Of a stretch of DNA of 64,000 bases, positions 34,678 through 42,678 are shown in pieces. Below the pieces are notes generated by a model. That model did no database searches and was not told where the DNA came from. It saw only the letters and a list, made by a program, of their open reading frames with translations. Each line of letters starts with the position of its first letter. The first letter of the stretch is position 1. The translations under genes and the position numbers were made by a program. The stretch spans positions 806,001-870,000 of the forward strand of contig NZ_CP074405.1 of assembly GCF_018388445.1 (NCBI RefSeq), in the 5' to 3' direction. Source of the DNA: Cellulomonas wangleii (GTDB lineage Bacteria > Actinomycetota > Actinomycetes > Actinomycetales > Cellulomonadaceae).

Positions 34678-35814
34678 TCAGACCAGCTGCTCGACCACGT
34701 GGTCGATGCACGCGGTGAGCGCCAGGACGTCGTCGGGCTCGACCGCCGGGTACATGCCCACCCGCAGCTGGTTGCGGCCCAGCTTGCGGTAGGGCTCGAT
34801 GTCGACCACCCCGTGGCGGCGCAGCACCGCCGTCACGGTCGACGCCTCGACCTCCGGGGCCAGGTCGACCGTGCCGACCACGGGGGAGCGCAGCGCCGGG
34901 TCCGCGACGAACGGCGCGGCCCAGTCGCGGCTCTCCGCCCAGGAGTACAGGTGCCCGGCCGACGTCGCGGTGCGCTGCGCGGCCCACGCCAGGCCGCCCT
35001 GCTCGAGCATCCAGTCGATCTGCTCGGCCAGCAGCACCAGGGTCGCCACGGCCGGGGTGTTGAGGGTCTGGTCGGCGCGCGAGTTCGTGACCGCCGTCGT
35101 GAACGACAGGGACTCCGGCACCCAGCGGTCGCCGCCCTCGACGCGGGCGGCCCGCTCGACCGCGGCCGGGGACGCCAGCGCGAGCCACAGCCCGCCGTCC
35201 GAGGCGAACGACTTCTGCGGGGCGAAGTAGTAGACGTCGGTCTGGGACACGTCGAGGGTCGTGCCACCCGCTGCCGACGTGCCGTCGACGAGCATCAGCG
35301 CGTCGCGCGAGCCCGCGACGCGGCGCACCGGCGCGATCACGCCCGTCGAGGTCTCGTTGTGGGGCCACGCGTACGCGTCGACGCCGTCGACGTGCTCCGG
35401 CACCGCGACCTGCCCCGCGGGCGCGCTCACCACGTGCGACGGCGCCAGGAACGGCGCACGCGTGGTGGCCGCGGCGAACTTGGCACCGAACTCCCCGAAC
35501 CGCGCGTGCGCGGCGCGCTCCTGCACCAGGCACAGCGTCGCGACGTCCCAGAAGGTGGTCGACCCGCCGTTGCCCAGCACGACCTCGTAGCCGTCGGGCG
35601 CGTCGAACAGGGCGGCCAGGCCGGCGCGCACCCGACCCACCAGGCTGCGCACCGGCGCCTGCCGGTGCGACGTGCCCAGCAGCGTGGTGCCCACGGCGGC
35701 CAGTGCGTCGACCTGCTCGCGTCGCACCTTGGACGGGCCGGAGCCGAACCGCCCGTCCCGGGGCAGCAGGTCGGCGGGGATCGTCAGGTGGCTCAGGGCG
35801 TCGGCGTCGGGCAC
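34678..35814 (-). CDS. serC: Phosphoserine aminotransferase
   Basis: A 378-residue PLP enzyme that converts 3-phosphohydroxypyruvate and glutamate to phosphoserine in serine synthesis. It is of the actinobacterial SerC type: 'FGSGPSKVR' opening, 'VLGNGGSTTFWDVATLCLV', 'AYAWPHNETSTGV', and the lysine block 'YYFAPQKSFASDGGLW', where the Lys forms the Schiff base, then 'LRVGMYPAVEPDDV'. The GTG at 35814 is preferred over the ATG at 35844 because the -10-like TATCCT (complement of 35821-35826) lies just 6 bases before it, implying a leaderless mRNA. Confidence 0.93.
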   Translation of the reverse strand: MPDADALSHLTIPADLLPRDGRFGSGPSKVRREQVDALAAVGTTLLGTSHRQAPVRSLVGRVRAGLAALFDAPDGYEVVLGNGGSTTFWDVATLCLVQERAAHARFGEFGAKFAAATTRAPFLAPSHVVSAPAGQVAVPEHVDGVDAYAWPHNETSTGVIAPVRRVAGSRDALMLVDGTSAAGGTTLDVSQTDVYYFAPQKSFASDGGLWLALASPAAVERAARVEGGDRWVPESLSFTTAVTNSRADQTLNTPAVATLVLLAEQIDWMLEQGGLAWAAQRTATSAGHLYSWAESRDWAAPFVADPALRSPVVGTVDLAPEVEASTVTAVLRRHGVVDIEPYRKLGRNQLRVGMYPAVEPDDVLALTACIDHVVEQLV

Positions 35815-35820
35815 CCGTCG

Positions 35821-35826
35821 AGGATA
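35821..35826 (-). promoter_or_regulatory. -10 element of serC
   Basis: TATCCT read on the minus strand, six bases before the serC GTG. It helps fix the start codon and suggests leaderless translation. Confidence 0.4.
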
Positions 35827-35940
35827 TCGACGCGCGCTGCGCACGGGCAGGCCCGTCCGTGCGCGAGGCGCCGACTACCCTGGACCGCAGCACGCGGCAC
35901 GGGGTCCCGGGCCGCCGGACGCGACGTGGGAGGCCGAGCG

Positions 35941-36630
35941 GTGAGCGACCTGATCGACACGACCGAGATGTATCTCAAGACGATCTACGAGCTCACCGAG
36001 GAAGGCATCACCCCCCTGCGCGCCCGGATCGCCGAGCGCCTCGGGCACTCGGGTCCCACCGTGTCGCAGACCGTCGCCCGCATGGAGCGCGACGGCCTGG
36101 TCGTCGTCACCGGCGACCGGCACCTGGAGCTGACCCCCGACGGGCTGGCCAAGGCCGTGCGGGTCATGCGCAAGCACCGCCTGGCCGAGCGTCTGCTCAC
36201 CGACGTCATCGGCCTGGACTGGCCGCACGTCCACGAGGAGGCGTGCCGCTGGGAGCACGTCATGAGCGAGCGGGTCGAGAAGCGCCTGGCCGCCCTGCTG
36301 GACCACCCGCACTTCGACCCGTACGGCAACCCCATCCCCGGCCTGGACGAGATCGGCGAGGAGCGCACGCCCGTGCGGTTCCTCGACGGCGTGGTGCCGC
36401 TGACCGCCCTCGGCGCGGCCGCCGACGGCACCGCGGTGATCGCGCGCATCGCCGAGCCCCTGCAGGTCGACGTCGAGCTGCTGGTCCGGCTGGCCGAGGC
36501 CGGCGTCGTGCCGGGGGCCGAGGTGAGCGTCGAGCGGACCACCGGGGTGGTCACCGTCGGCGTGGCGGGCTCCGGGACCGTGCTCGACCTGCCGTACGAC
36601 GTGGCGCGGCACATCTTCGTCGGGGCCTGA
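35941..36630 (+). CDS. DtxR/IdeR-type metal-dependent repressor
   Basis: A 229-residue protein in three domains. The winged helix (1-73) contains 'TEMYLKTIYELTEEGITPLRARIAERL' and recognition helix 'GPTVSQTVARMERDGLV'. The dimerisation and metal domain (74-140) has 'LTDVIGLDWPHVHEEACRWEHVMSERVEKRL', in which Cys, His and Glu ligands of DtxR are seen. A C-terminal SH3-like FeoA domain follows (~150-229). With Fe2+ or Mn2+ bound the family represses metal uptake genes. The GTG at 35941 has GGGAGG upstream. A -10-like TACCCT at 35876-35881 suggests a ~55-base leader. Confidence 0.92.
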   Translation: MSDLIDTTEMYLKTIYELTEEGITPLRARIAERLGHSGPTVSQTVARMERDGLVVVTGDRHLELTPDGLAKAVRVMRKHRLAERLLTDVIGLDWPHVHEEACRWEHVMSERVEKRLAALLDHPHFDPYGNPIPGLDEIGEERTPVRFLDGVVPLTALGAAADGTAVIARIAEPLQVDVELLVRLAEAGVVPGAEVSVERTTGVVTVGVAGSGTVLDLPYDVARHIFVGA

Positions 36631-36664
36631 GCGGACCCGCCCGGACCGCCGGGACGGGCGGCGC

Positions 36665-36682
36665 CCGGGACCGAGGTCCCGG
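36665..36682 (+). terminator. Hairpin after the dtxR-like gene
   Basis: Arms CCGGGACC (36665-36672) and GGTCCCGG (36675-36682), about 35 bases beyond the stop, inside a longer GC-rich region that can extend the pairing. Moderate-quality terminator. Confidence 0.45.
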
Positions 36683-36831
36683 TCGTGGCGCCCGGTCGAC
36701 GGGCGTCCGTGACCGCGGCCGCGGTTGTCCGAACGTGTCCGGTCTCCGGTCGGCGGCCCGGTTCGTCCGGTCGCCAACGGCGTGTCGACGGCGTGTCGCG
36801 ATGTCCGCCGGACATCCCCGGACGCCCGTCC

Positions 36832-36892
36832 AAGATCTCTTCGAGATCTTCGTGACCAGAGCGTGACAATCCCGCAGAGCGTCATGTACGTT
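36832..36892 (+). promoter_or_regulatory. Promoter of NlpC/P60 gene with MtrA-like direct repeat and inverted repeat
   Basis: AAGATCTC-TTC-GAGATCTT (36832-36850) is a perfect 8-base inverted repeat, strikingly A/T-rich here. It is followed by a direct repeat of GTGAC at 36852-36856 and 36863-36867 (11-base period), resembling MtrA response-regulator boxes. A -35-like GTGACA (36863-36868) and -10-like TACGTT (36887-36892) have 18-base spacing. Regulation by MtrA is inferred from family knowledge: MtrA controls NlpC/P60 genes in mycobacteria and corynebacteria. Confidence 0.5.
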
Positions 36893-36933
36893 CGTCCTGC
36901 TTCTCGGAACCCTCCTCCGTGGGAGCCCTCGAG

Positions 36934-37141
36934 CGGAACGCCGAACCCTGCCGCCGCTCGCAGGTCCGTACGACTCGCCGGCAGGGGCGGGGGAACCACT
37001 TCTGGGCACCGGTCACGGTGTCCTTGGGGTGAAGCCGGGACGACGGCACGACAGCAGGGCACCACGGTGCGCAGCAGGTCGTGACGGAAGACCGGCCGGG
37101 TGATCTCCCACCCGAACCCGACAGCTCACCTCGTAGGCGCC
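36934..37141 (+). ncRNA. c-di-AMP (ydaO/yuaA) riboswitch
   Basis: The leader of the NlpC/P60 gene contains the conserved blocks of the ydaO-type c-di-AMP riboswitch. In order these are 'CGCCGAACCCTGCC' (near 36938-36951), 'GGCGGGGGAACCAC', 'CCTTGGGGTGAA', and the 3' hallmark 'CCACCCGAACCCGACAGC' followed by 'TCACCTCGTAGGCG' (about 37108-37139). A variable hairpin lies between. In actinobacteria this riboswitch controls peptidoglycan hydrolase and Rpf genes; c-di-AMP binding normally turns expression off. Boundaries are approximate. Confidence 0.9.
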
Positions 37142-37156
37142 AGGAGAGGCACGACC

Positions 37157-37939
37157 TTGTCCGATTGCATCAACCAGGCGCGTCACCGCGCCGCACGGCG
37201 CCCCTCGACGCCGCTGACCGAGCTGGCGAACGCCGCGTCCGAGCAGATGGGCACCGTCGGTCGACGGACGGCCGTCGTCGCCGCGTCGTCCGGGCTCATG
37301 GTCTCCATGATCGCTGTGCCGTCCTACGCGACGGACCGTGCCGACACCCCGGCGCTGGCCGCGGTCGACACCGCCGCCCTCACGGCGTCGGCGCGCGCCG
37401 TCCTCAACACCTCGCCCGTGGTCGCCTCGCCCGCCGAGGCCGTCTTCACGGTCGACGCCCCGGTGATCGTGGCCGAGAAGCCCGCGCCGCCGCCGGAGCC
37501 CGAGCCGGAGCCCGTGCGGACCCGCTCCACCGCTCGCACCGCCGAGCGCGCCGCGACGACGGAGACCACGCAGGCGCCCGCCAGCAACCCGGTCCCGCAG
37601 TCGGTGTCCGGCAACGCGGTCCTCGAGATCGCCGCCCGCTACGTGGGCGTCCCCTACGTCTCCGGCGGGTCGACGCCCGACGGGTTCGACTGCTCCGGGT
37701 TCACGTCGTACGTCTACGCCCAGCTCGGCATCTCGCTGCCGCGCACGTCGTCGGCCCAGCGCAACGCGGGCACCGTCGTGTCCCGTGCGGACGCCCAGCC
37801 GGGTGACCTGATCTGGAGCCCCGGGCACATCGGCATCTACGCCGGCGGCAACCAGATGATCGACGCGCCGCGCCCCGGCAAGACGGTCCAGTTCCGCAAC
37901 ATCTGGCAGAGCAACCCCACCTTCATCCGGGTCGGCTGA
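37157..37939 (+). CDS. Secreted NlpC/P60 peptidoglycan endopeptidase (RipA-like)
   Basis: A 260-residue protein with an N-terminal leader containing a hydrophobic segment (about 36-55, 'TAVVAASSGLMVSMIAVPSYA'), a Pro/Glu/Thr-rich linker (to about 150) and a C-terminal NlpC/P60 domain. The catalytic Cys is in 'GFDCSGFTSYVYAQLG', and the His in 'WSPGHIGIYAGG'. It cuts the gamma-D-Glu-to-diamino-acid bond of peptidoglycan stem peptides. The start is taken as TTG at 37157, because GGAGAGG lies 7 bases upstream and it clears the riboswitch. An ATG at 37100 falls inside the conserved riboswitch core. Confidence 0.9.
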   Translation: MSDCINQARHRAARRPSTPLTELANAASEQMGTVGRRTAVVAASSGLMVSMIAVPSYATDRADTPALAAVDTAALTASARAVLNTSPVVASPAEAVFTVDAPVIVAEKPAPPPEPEPEPVRTRSTARTAERAATTETTQAPASNPVPQSVSGNAVLEIAARYVGVPYVSGGSTPDGFDCSGFTSYVYAQLGISLPRTSSAQRNAGTVVSRADAQPGDLIWSPGHIGIYAGGNQMIDAPRPGKTVQFRNIWQSNPTFIRVG

Positions 37940-37954
37940 GCCGCTCCGATGCCG

Positions 37955-37990
37955 CGAGGCCCCGACGACGTCCACGTCGTCGGGGCCTCG
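37955..37990 (+). terminator. Strong hairpin terminator after NlpC/P60 gene
   Basis: Perfect 16-base-pair stem (37955-37970 with 37975-37990), loop TCCA, starting 15 bases after the stop and followed by TCGTCTC. Confidence 0.85.
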
Positions 37991-38141
37991 TCGTCTCTGC
38001 GTGACACCCCGGTCGCCTGCACGACCGCCCGCACCGCTGCGGGAATTGGACGTGCGCGTACCCTGGTCGCGCATCCACGCTGTTCCCTCTCGTCCCGGGC
38101 CGGCAGCCAGCCGGTCCGACCCTCGAGGTCAGGAGTGCACC

Positions 38142-38684
38142 GTGCTGACGAGCGACCAGGCCACCCACCCCGATGCCGGACGCGCCCCGGTGCCGGCGCG
38201 CGCGCTCCTGCTCAACGCCAGCGGTGAACCGCTGTGCATCGTCAGCCTCCACCGCGCGGTCCTGCTGGTCATGAGCGGCAAGGCGACGGTGCTGGAGTCC
38301 GACGGCCGTGTGCTGCACTCCAGCCATCTGCAGATGCCGGTGCCCGTGGTGCTGGTCCTCACGCGGTACGTCCACGTCCCCGTCCGCCGGCCCGTGCCGC
38401 CGACCCGGCGCACCGTGCTGCAGCGTGACGACCACCGGTGCGCGTACTGCGGCGGCGGCGCCGACACGGTCGACCACGTCCACCCGCGCTCGCGCGGCGG
38501 GCGGCACGAGTGGACCAACGTCGTGGCGGCGTGCGTGCGCTGCAACCACCGCAAGGCGGACCGCACGCTCCACGAGCTCGGCTGGGAGCTGCCGTTCCGG
38601 CCCCGTGCGCCGCGCTGGTCGGTCACGGTCGGCGGTGCCGCCGGCCGGGCCGACCCGGCGTGGTCCCCGTACCTCGTGGCCTGA
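38142..38684 (+). CDS. HNH endonuclease family protein
   Basis: A 180-residue protein. Residues ~20-85 are a conserved beta-rich domain ('ALLLNASGEPLCIVSLHRAVLLVMSGKATVL') found before HNH domains in actinobacteria. Residues ~90-150 hold the HNH fold: 'RRTVLQRDDHRCAYCG', 'ADTVDHVHPRSRGGRHEWTNVVAACVRCNHRKADRTLHELGW', with two CxxC zinc pairs and the DH catalytic pair. The group is often called 5-methylcytosine-restriction-like, but the physiological target is unknown. The GTG at 38142 has AGGAG seven bases upstream. Confidence 0.9.
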   Translation: MLTSDQATHPDAGRAPVPARALLLNASGEPLCIVSLHRAVLLVMSGKATVLESDGRVLHSSHLQMPVPVVLVLTRYVHVPVRRPVPPTRRTVLQRDDHRCAYCGGGADTVDHVHPRSRGGRHEWTNVVAACVRCNHRKADRTLHELGWELPFRPRAPRWSVTVGGAAGRADPAWSPYLVA

Positions 38685-38873
38685 CGCCCGGGCGCCGACG
38701 CGGGAGGGGCGCCGAGGGCGCCCGCGGTGCGCACGGCGTGTCGTCGCGTACCGCCAGGTGGTTGCGGGCCGCCCACCAGGCGGTTCTCTGCGGTCCCCGC
38801 GCGCTGCTGTGCCACGATGGCTGACAACCGGACTGCGGCGCGACGGTGCGCGGCACGCGATGCGGAGGTCGGC

Positions 38874-39806
38874 ATGGCACGCGAGCACGAGATCCTCGTG
38901 GGGGTGGACGGGTCCAGCGCCAGCCTGCACGCCCTGGACTGGGCCGCGGCGGAGGCCCGGACCCGCGGGGCCGGGCTCCAGGTGGTCGTGGCCTACTCGC
39001 TGCCGACGTTCACGGCCGCCTCCCTCGACGGCGGGTACGCCGCGCTCGACGACGAGACGATCCGCGCCGGCGCGCAGGCGGTGCTCGACGAGGCGGTCGG
39101 ACGGCTGCACGACCCGGGCGTGCTGGTGCAGGGCCGCGTCCTGACGGGGGACGCCGCCGGGGTGCTGGTCGAGGAGTCGCGCGACGTCGAGCTCGCCGTC
39201 GTCGGCACGCGCGGCCGCGGCGGGTTCGCCGACCGGCTGCTCGGCACGGTCTCCTCGGCCCTGCCGGCGCACGGCTGGTGCCCCACGGTCGTCGTGCCCC
39301 TGCGCGGCGAGGACGGCCACCCGCTGGCGGAGGGCGAGACCGCGCCCCTGCGGCCCGTGCGCCGCATCGTGGTGGGGGTCGACGGATCACCCCCGGCCGA
39401 GCGCGCGCTGCGCGCCGCGCTGCGTGAGGCGGTGGTCTGGGACGCGGACGTCTTCGCGGTCTCCGGCGTCCCGATCGCCTCCATGACCGGCGCGCTGGCG
39501 TGGCTGCCCTCCGCGGTGGACCACGAGCAGGTCCTCAAGGACGTGGCCGAGGGGCTCGACGTCGTCGTCGACCGTGCGGTGGCCGAGATCCCCGGCGCGC
39601 GCGTGCACCGGCGGGTGCTCGACGGCACCGGCGCCGAGCTGCTCACCGAGTTCTCGGCGGCCACGGACCTGGTGGTCGTCGGGTCCCGCGGCCGCGGCGG
39701 CTTCGCCGGCCTTCTCCTCGGCTCCACGAGCCAGGCGGTCCTGCACCACGCCCGCTGCCCCGTCATGGTCGTCACCACCCGCGGCGACGACGTCACCCGC
39801 CCCTGA
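38874..39806 (+). CDS. Tandem-domain universal stress protein
   Basis: A 310-residue protein made of two UspA domains (about 5-140 and 158-305). Each has the opening 'ILVGVDGSSASLHALDWAAAEA' or 'IVVGVDGSPPAERALRAALREA' and the ATP-binding GxxGxGGF-like loop ('VVGTRGRGGFADRLLGTVSSAL', 'VVGSRGRGGFAGLLLGSTSQAV'). Two-domain UspA proteins bind ATP and act in dormancy or stress in actinobacteria. The ATG at 38874 has GGAGG six bases upstream. Confidence 0.93.
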   Translation: MAREHEILVGVDGSSASLHALDWAAAEARTRGAGLQVVVAYSLPTFTAASLDGGYAALDDETIRAGAQAVLDEAVGRLHDPGVLVQGRVLTGDAAGVLVEESRDVELAVVGTRGRGGFADRLLGTVSSALPAHGWCPTVVVPLRGEDGHPLAEGETAPLRPVRRIVVGVDGSPPAERALRAALREAVVWDADVFAVSGVPIASMTGALAWLPSAVDHEQVLKDVAEGLDVVVDRAVAEIPGARVHRRVLDGTGAELLTEFSAATDLVVVGSRGRGGFAGLLLGSTSQAVLHHARCPVMVVTTRGDDVTRP

Positions 39807-39846
39807 CCCCTCCGCACCGCGCACGGCGGGCACCTCGCGAGGGGGG

Positions 39847-39864
39847 CGTGCACGGATGTGCACG
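39847..39864. promoter_or_regulatory. Inverted repeat CGTGCAC-GGAT-GTGCACG
   Basis: A perfect 7-base inverted repeat 41 bases after the universal stress gene and ~105 bases before the CAP gene. It may be an operator or a short terminator; a T-run is absent. Confidence 0.4.
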
Positions 39865-39968
39865 AGGCGGGGCATTTGGTGCCACCATTTGCGACGGAAA
39901 CCCTCAGGTCGGACGCTGCACATGCCGATGGAGTCGTGTTGGAGCGACCACGCCTACGGGGGGGACCG

Positions 39969-41429
39969 ATGAGCGGACGGCAGGAGAACGGCGCGCGCCC
40001 GGACGACGCCGGAGCGCGGACGTCCGCGTCCGCGCGTGCCGCGGCGGCGAAGGACACGTCCGCCGCCGCCCGGACGGACGTCGCGGACGCGCCCGCCGGT
40101 GGGCTCCCCACCCAGGGCGGGCACGCGGTCTCCGGGCCCGTCCCGGTCGTGCCGGCGCCGGGTGGTCCGACGTCGGCAGGGGGGCGCGGCGAGACGCCCA
40201 CGCCCGGGCCTGCGGCGGTGCCGACGAGCCCGGACCGCCTCACCGTCGTCCCGACGCAGCCGGGCGTGCCGACGCACTCCGCGAGCGTGCCGGTCGTGCC
40301 TACGTCCGTCGACGCCGCGTCCGTCGTCGCCGCGCCGACCGTCCCCGACCACGCCGTCCCCGACCACGCCGCCCCGGAGCCCGTCGCCGCCGAGCCCGCG
40401 CCGCAGCCGCGGGCCGCGGCGCGTCCGCACGGGCGTCGGATCGTCGCGCTGCTGACCGCCGCCGGGGTCCTCGTCTCCGCCGGCGGGGTGTGGGCCGTGC
40501 AGCAGGACCGCGCGGCGCGCGCGGACGCGCACCGCGCCGCACAGAGCCGCGTCGAGGCCGTCCGTGTCGCGCTCGCGCCGGAGCTCACAGCGCCGCGCCC
40601 GGAGGGTCTCGTCGCCGGGACCGCGGTCGCCGGGGCGCTGCGCGCCGACGCGGGCGCCGTCGGCCGTGCCGCGGTCGAGCGCGCGAACGCCACCCTGGCG
40701 GTGTCGGCGCAGGCCGGTGACGGCCCGCGGGGCGCCCTGCAGACCGCCGTCGGCGGGGCCGCCGCCGCCCTCGACGCCCCCGCCGTCTCCCTCACGACGC
40801 TGCGGACCACCACCGCCGCGCTCGCCGCGCCGCAGCAGGCCGTCGTCGACGCGCAGGCCGCGTGGCAGGCCGCCGAGGACGCCCGCATCGCCGCCGAGCG
40901 GGCCGCGGCCGAGGCCGCCGCCGCGCAGGCGGCCGCCGCCCGCGCCGGCAGCCGGACCACCACCGCCAAGGGGAGCAGCGCCGGCAGCACCCGGCGCTCG
41001 ACCGGCACGGCGCCGAGCGGCGGGACGTCCGGTGGCGCCCCCGCCGCCGCGGCGGAGGCACCCGCCGCGGTCGGCCTGCCCACCGCCGGCTCGGAGGCCT
41101 CGGCCGGGGCGGTCGGCGAGGCCCTCAACGCCCACCGCGCCGCCAACGGCCTGGGTGCGCTGTCGATCGTGCGCTCCGGCGCCCGCGTCGAGCACGCGAT
41201 GCAGATGGCCGCCTCGAACAGCATCTGGCACTCCGGCACCCGCGCGGGCTCGCCCAAGGCGCGCCCGGAGATCGTCGGGCGCGTCAGCCCGGGCAACGCC
41301 ACGCGCATGATCGCGGCGTACGCCGGGTCCAGCGGGCACAACCAGCAGATGCTGGGCGGCTACTCAACCGCGTACATCGGCGCGGTGTCGTACGACGGCT
41401 GGCTCTACACCTCGATCACGTTCGGCTGA
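39969..41429 (+). CDS. Membrane-anchored CAP-like protein with coiled-coil and Pro-rich regions
   Basis: A 486-residue protein. A ~155-residue cytoplasmic N-terminus rich in Pro, Thr and Val ('VPTSPDRLTVVPTQPGVPTH') precedes a membrane helix (~158-176, RIVALLTAAGVLVSAGGVWAV). An Ala-rich helical region (~180-320) includes 'AERAAAEAAAAQAAAARAG' and is followed by a Ser/Thr/Gly linker. The end is a short CAP-like domain: 'VGEALNAHRAANGLGAL', 'MQMAASNSIWHSGTRAG', 'SGHNQQMLGGYSTAYIGAVS'. It differs from the 627-1391 CAP protein in using a very long stalk. The ATG at 39969 has GGGGGGA upstream. Confidence 0.75.
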   Translation: MSGRQENGARPDDAGARTSASARAAAAKDTSAAARTDVADAPAGGLPTQGGHAVSGPVPVVPAPGGPTSAGGRGETPTPGPAAVPTSPDRLTVVPTQPGVPTHSASVPVVPTSVDAASVVAAPTVPDHAVPDHAAPEPVAAEPAPQPRAAARPHGRRIVALLTAAGVLVSAGGVWAVQQDRAARADAHRAAQSRVEAVRVALAPELTAPRPEGLVAGTAVAGALRADAGAVGRAAVERANATLAVSAQAGDGPRGALQTAVGGAAAALDAPAVSLTTLRTTTAALAAPQQAVVDAQAAWQAAEDARIAAERAAAEAAAAQAAAARAGSRTTTAKGSSAGSTRRSTGTAPSGGTSGGAPAAAAEAPAAVGLPTAGSEASAGAVGEALNAHRAANGLGALSIVRSGARVEHAMQMAASNSIWHSGTRAGSPKARPEIVGRVSPGNATRMIAAYAGSSGHNQQMLGGYSTAYIGAVSYDGWLYTSITFG

Positions 41430-41451
41430 CCGGCCACGGCACCACCGGCCG

Positions 41452-42678
41452 TCACGGCGTGGTGAGCGCCGTCTCCAGGTGGTCGAGCGCCGCGTCGAGG
41501 TCCGCCGGGTCGACCGTCAGCGGCGGGGCGAGCCGGATGGTGCCGCCGTGCGTGTCCTTGGCCAGCACGCCGCGAGCCAGCAGGCGTTCGCACAGCTCGC
41601 GTCCGCTGGCAGGGGCGCCCGGCACGGACGGGGCGATGTCGATGCCCGCCCACAGCCCGATCGTCCGGACTCCGGTGAGCAGCCCGTCGTCCATGAGGCC
41701 GGCGAGCCGGTCGCCCACGTGCTCACCGAGGGTGCGGGCGCGCGCCTGCAGCGTGCCGGGCGTCAGCAGGTCCACGACGGCCAGCGCCACCGCGCAGGCC
41801 AGCGGGTTGCCGCCGAACGTCGACCCGTGCGTCCCGGCGGTCAGCACCTCGAGCACGTCGGACCGGCCCACGACCGCGGAGACGGGCACGATCCCGCCGC
41901 CGAGCGCCTTGCCGAGCGTCACCAGGTCGGGCCGCACGTCGAACCGCTCGCACGCGAGCGTCGCACCCGCCCGCCCCAGCCCGGACTGGATCTCGTCGGC
42001 GACGAGCAGGACACCGGCCTCGTCGCACACCCGGCGCACCGCCGGCAGGTAGTCCACCGGCGGCACGACGACGCCCTGCTCGCCCTGCACCGGCTCGAGC
42101 AGCACCGCGACCGTCGTCTCGTCGACCGCCGCGGCCAGCGCCCGCGCGTCGCCGTACGGCACGCTGACGAACCCGGGCGTGAACGGCCCGAACCCGCGAC
42201 GCGCGTCCGGGTCGGAGGAGAACGACACGATCGTGGTCGTCCGCCCGTGGAAGTTGCCGTCGGCGACGACGACCGTCGCGCGGTCCGCGGGCACGCCGCG
42301 CACCTCGTACCCCCACTTGCGGGACGCCTTGATCGCGGTCTCGACCGCCTCGGCGCCGGTGTTCATGGGCAGCACCAGGTGCGAGCGGCCGGTCAGCAGC
42401 GGCCCGACCAGCCCGACGAGCGCCTGGGCGAACGGCTCGAGCAGCTCGTGGTCGAAAGCCCGTGACGTGAGCGTCAGCCGGTCGAGCTGCGCGTGCGCCG
42501 CGGCCACCAGCGCCGGGTGCCGGTGCCCGAAGCTGAGGGCCGAGTACCCCGCCAGCAGGTCGAGGTACCGCCGCCCGCCGGTGTCCGTGACCCACGCCCC
42601 CTCGCCCGTCGTCAGCGTGACCGGCAGCGGGTGGTAGTTCGGCGCGAGCGCGGACGTCCCGACGGGCCGCGCGGTCAC
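41452..42678 (-). CDS. rocD: Ornithine aminotransferase
   Basis: A 408-residue class III PLP aminotransferase that moves the delta-amino group of ornithine to 2-oxoglutarate, giving glutamate semialdehyde. Visible are 'YLDLLAGYSALSFGHRHP', 'MNTGAEAVETAIKASRKWGY', 'ADGNFHGRTTTIVSFSSD', the PLP aspartate block 'LLVADEIQSGLGRAG' and the catalytic lysine in 'VTLGKALGGGIVPVSAV'. The GTG at 42678 overlaps the ddaH stop by four bases, so the two form an arginine-degradation operon. Confidence 0.93.
   Translation of the reverse strand: MTARPVGTSALAPNYHPLPVTLTTGEGAWVTDTGGRRYLDLLAGYSALSFGHRHPALVAAAHAQLDRLTLTSRAFDHELLEPFAQALVGLVGPLLTGRSHLVLPMNTGAEAVETAIKASRKWGYEVRGVPADRATVVVADGNFHGRTTTIVSFSSDPDARRGFGPFTPGFVSVPYGDARALAAAVDETTVAVLLEPVQGEQGVVVPPVDYLPAVRRVCDEAGVLLVADEIQSGLGRAGATLACERFDVRPDLVTLGKALGGGIVPVSAVVGRSDVLEVLTAGTHGSTFGGNPLACAVALAVVDLLTPGTLQARARTLGEHVGDRLAGLMDDGLLTGVRTIGLWAGIDIAPSVPGAPASGRELCERLLARGVLAKDTHGGTIRLAPPLTVDPADLDAALDHLETALTTP

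Noticed and set aside
37097..37114. CGGGTGAT ... CACCCG as another copy of the CGGGTGAA element
   Set aside because: It is part of the conserved 3' core of the c-di-AMP riboswitch, where the pairing is structural.
37100..37156. ATG at 37100 as start of the NlpC/P60 gene
   Set aside because: It lies within the riboswitch core and has no ribosome-binding site; the TTG at 37157 has GGAGAGG at proper distance and starts a sensible leader.
39914..39940. CTCA-N17-GCCGAT as a flagellar sigma-28-like promoter before the second CAP gene
   Set aside because: Spacing is longer than the usual 15-16 bases and no motility genes are nearby; too weak to annotate.
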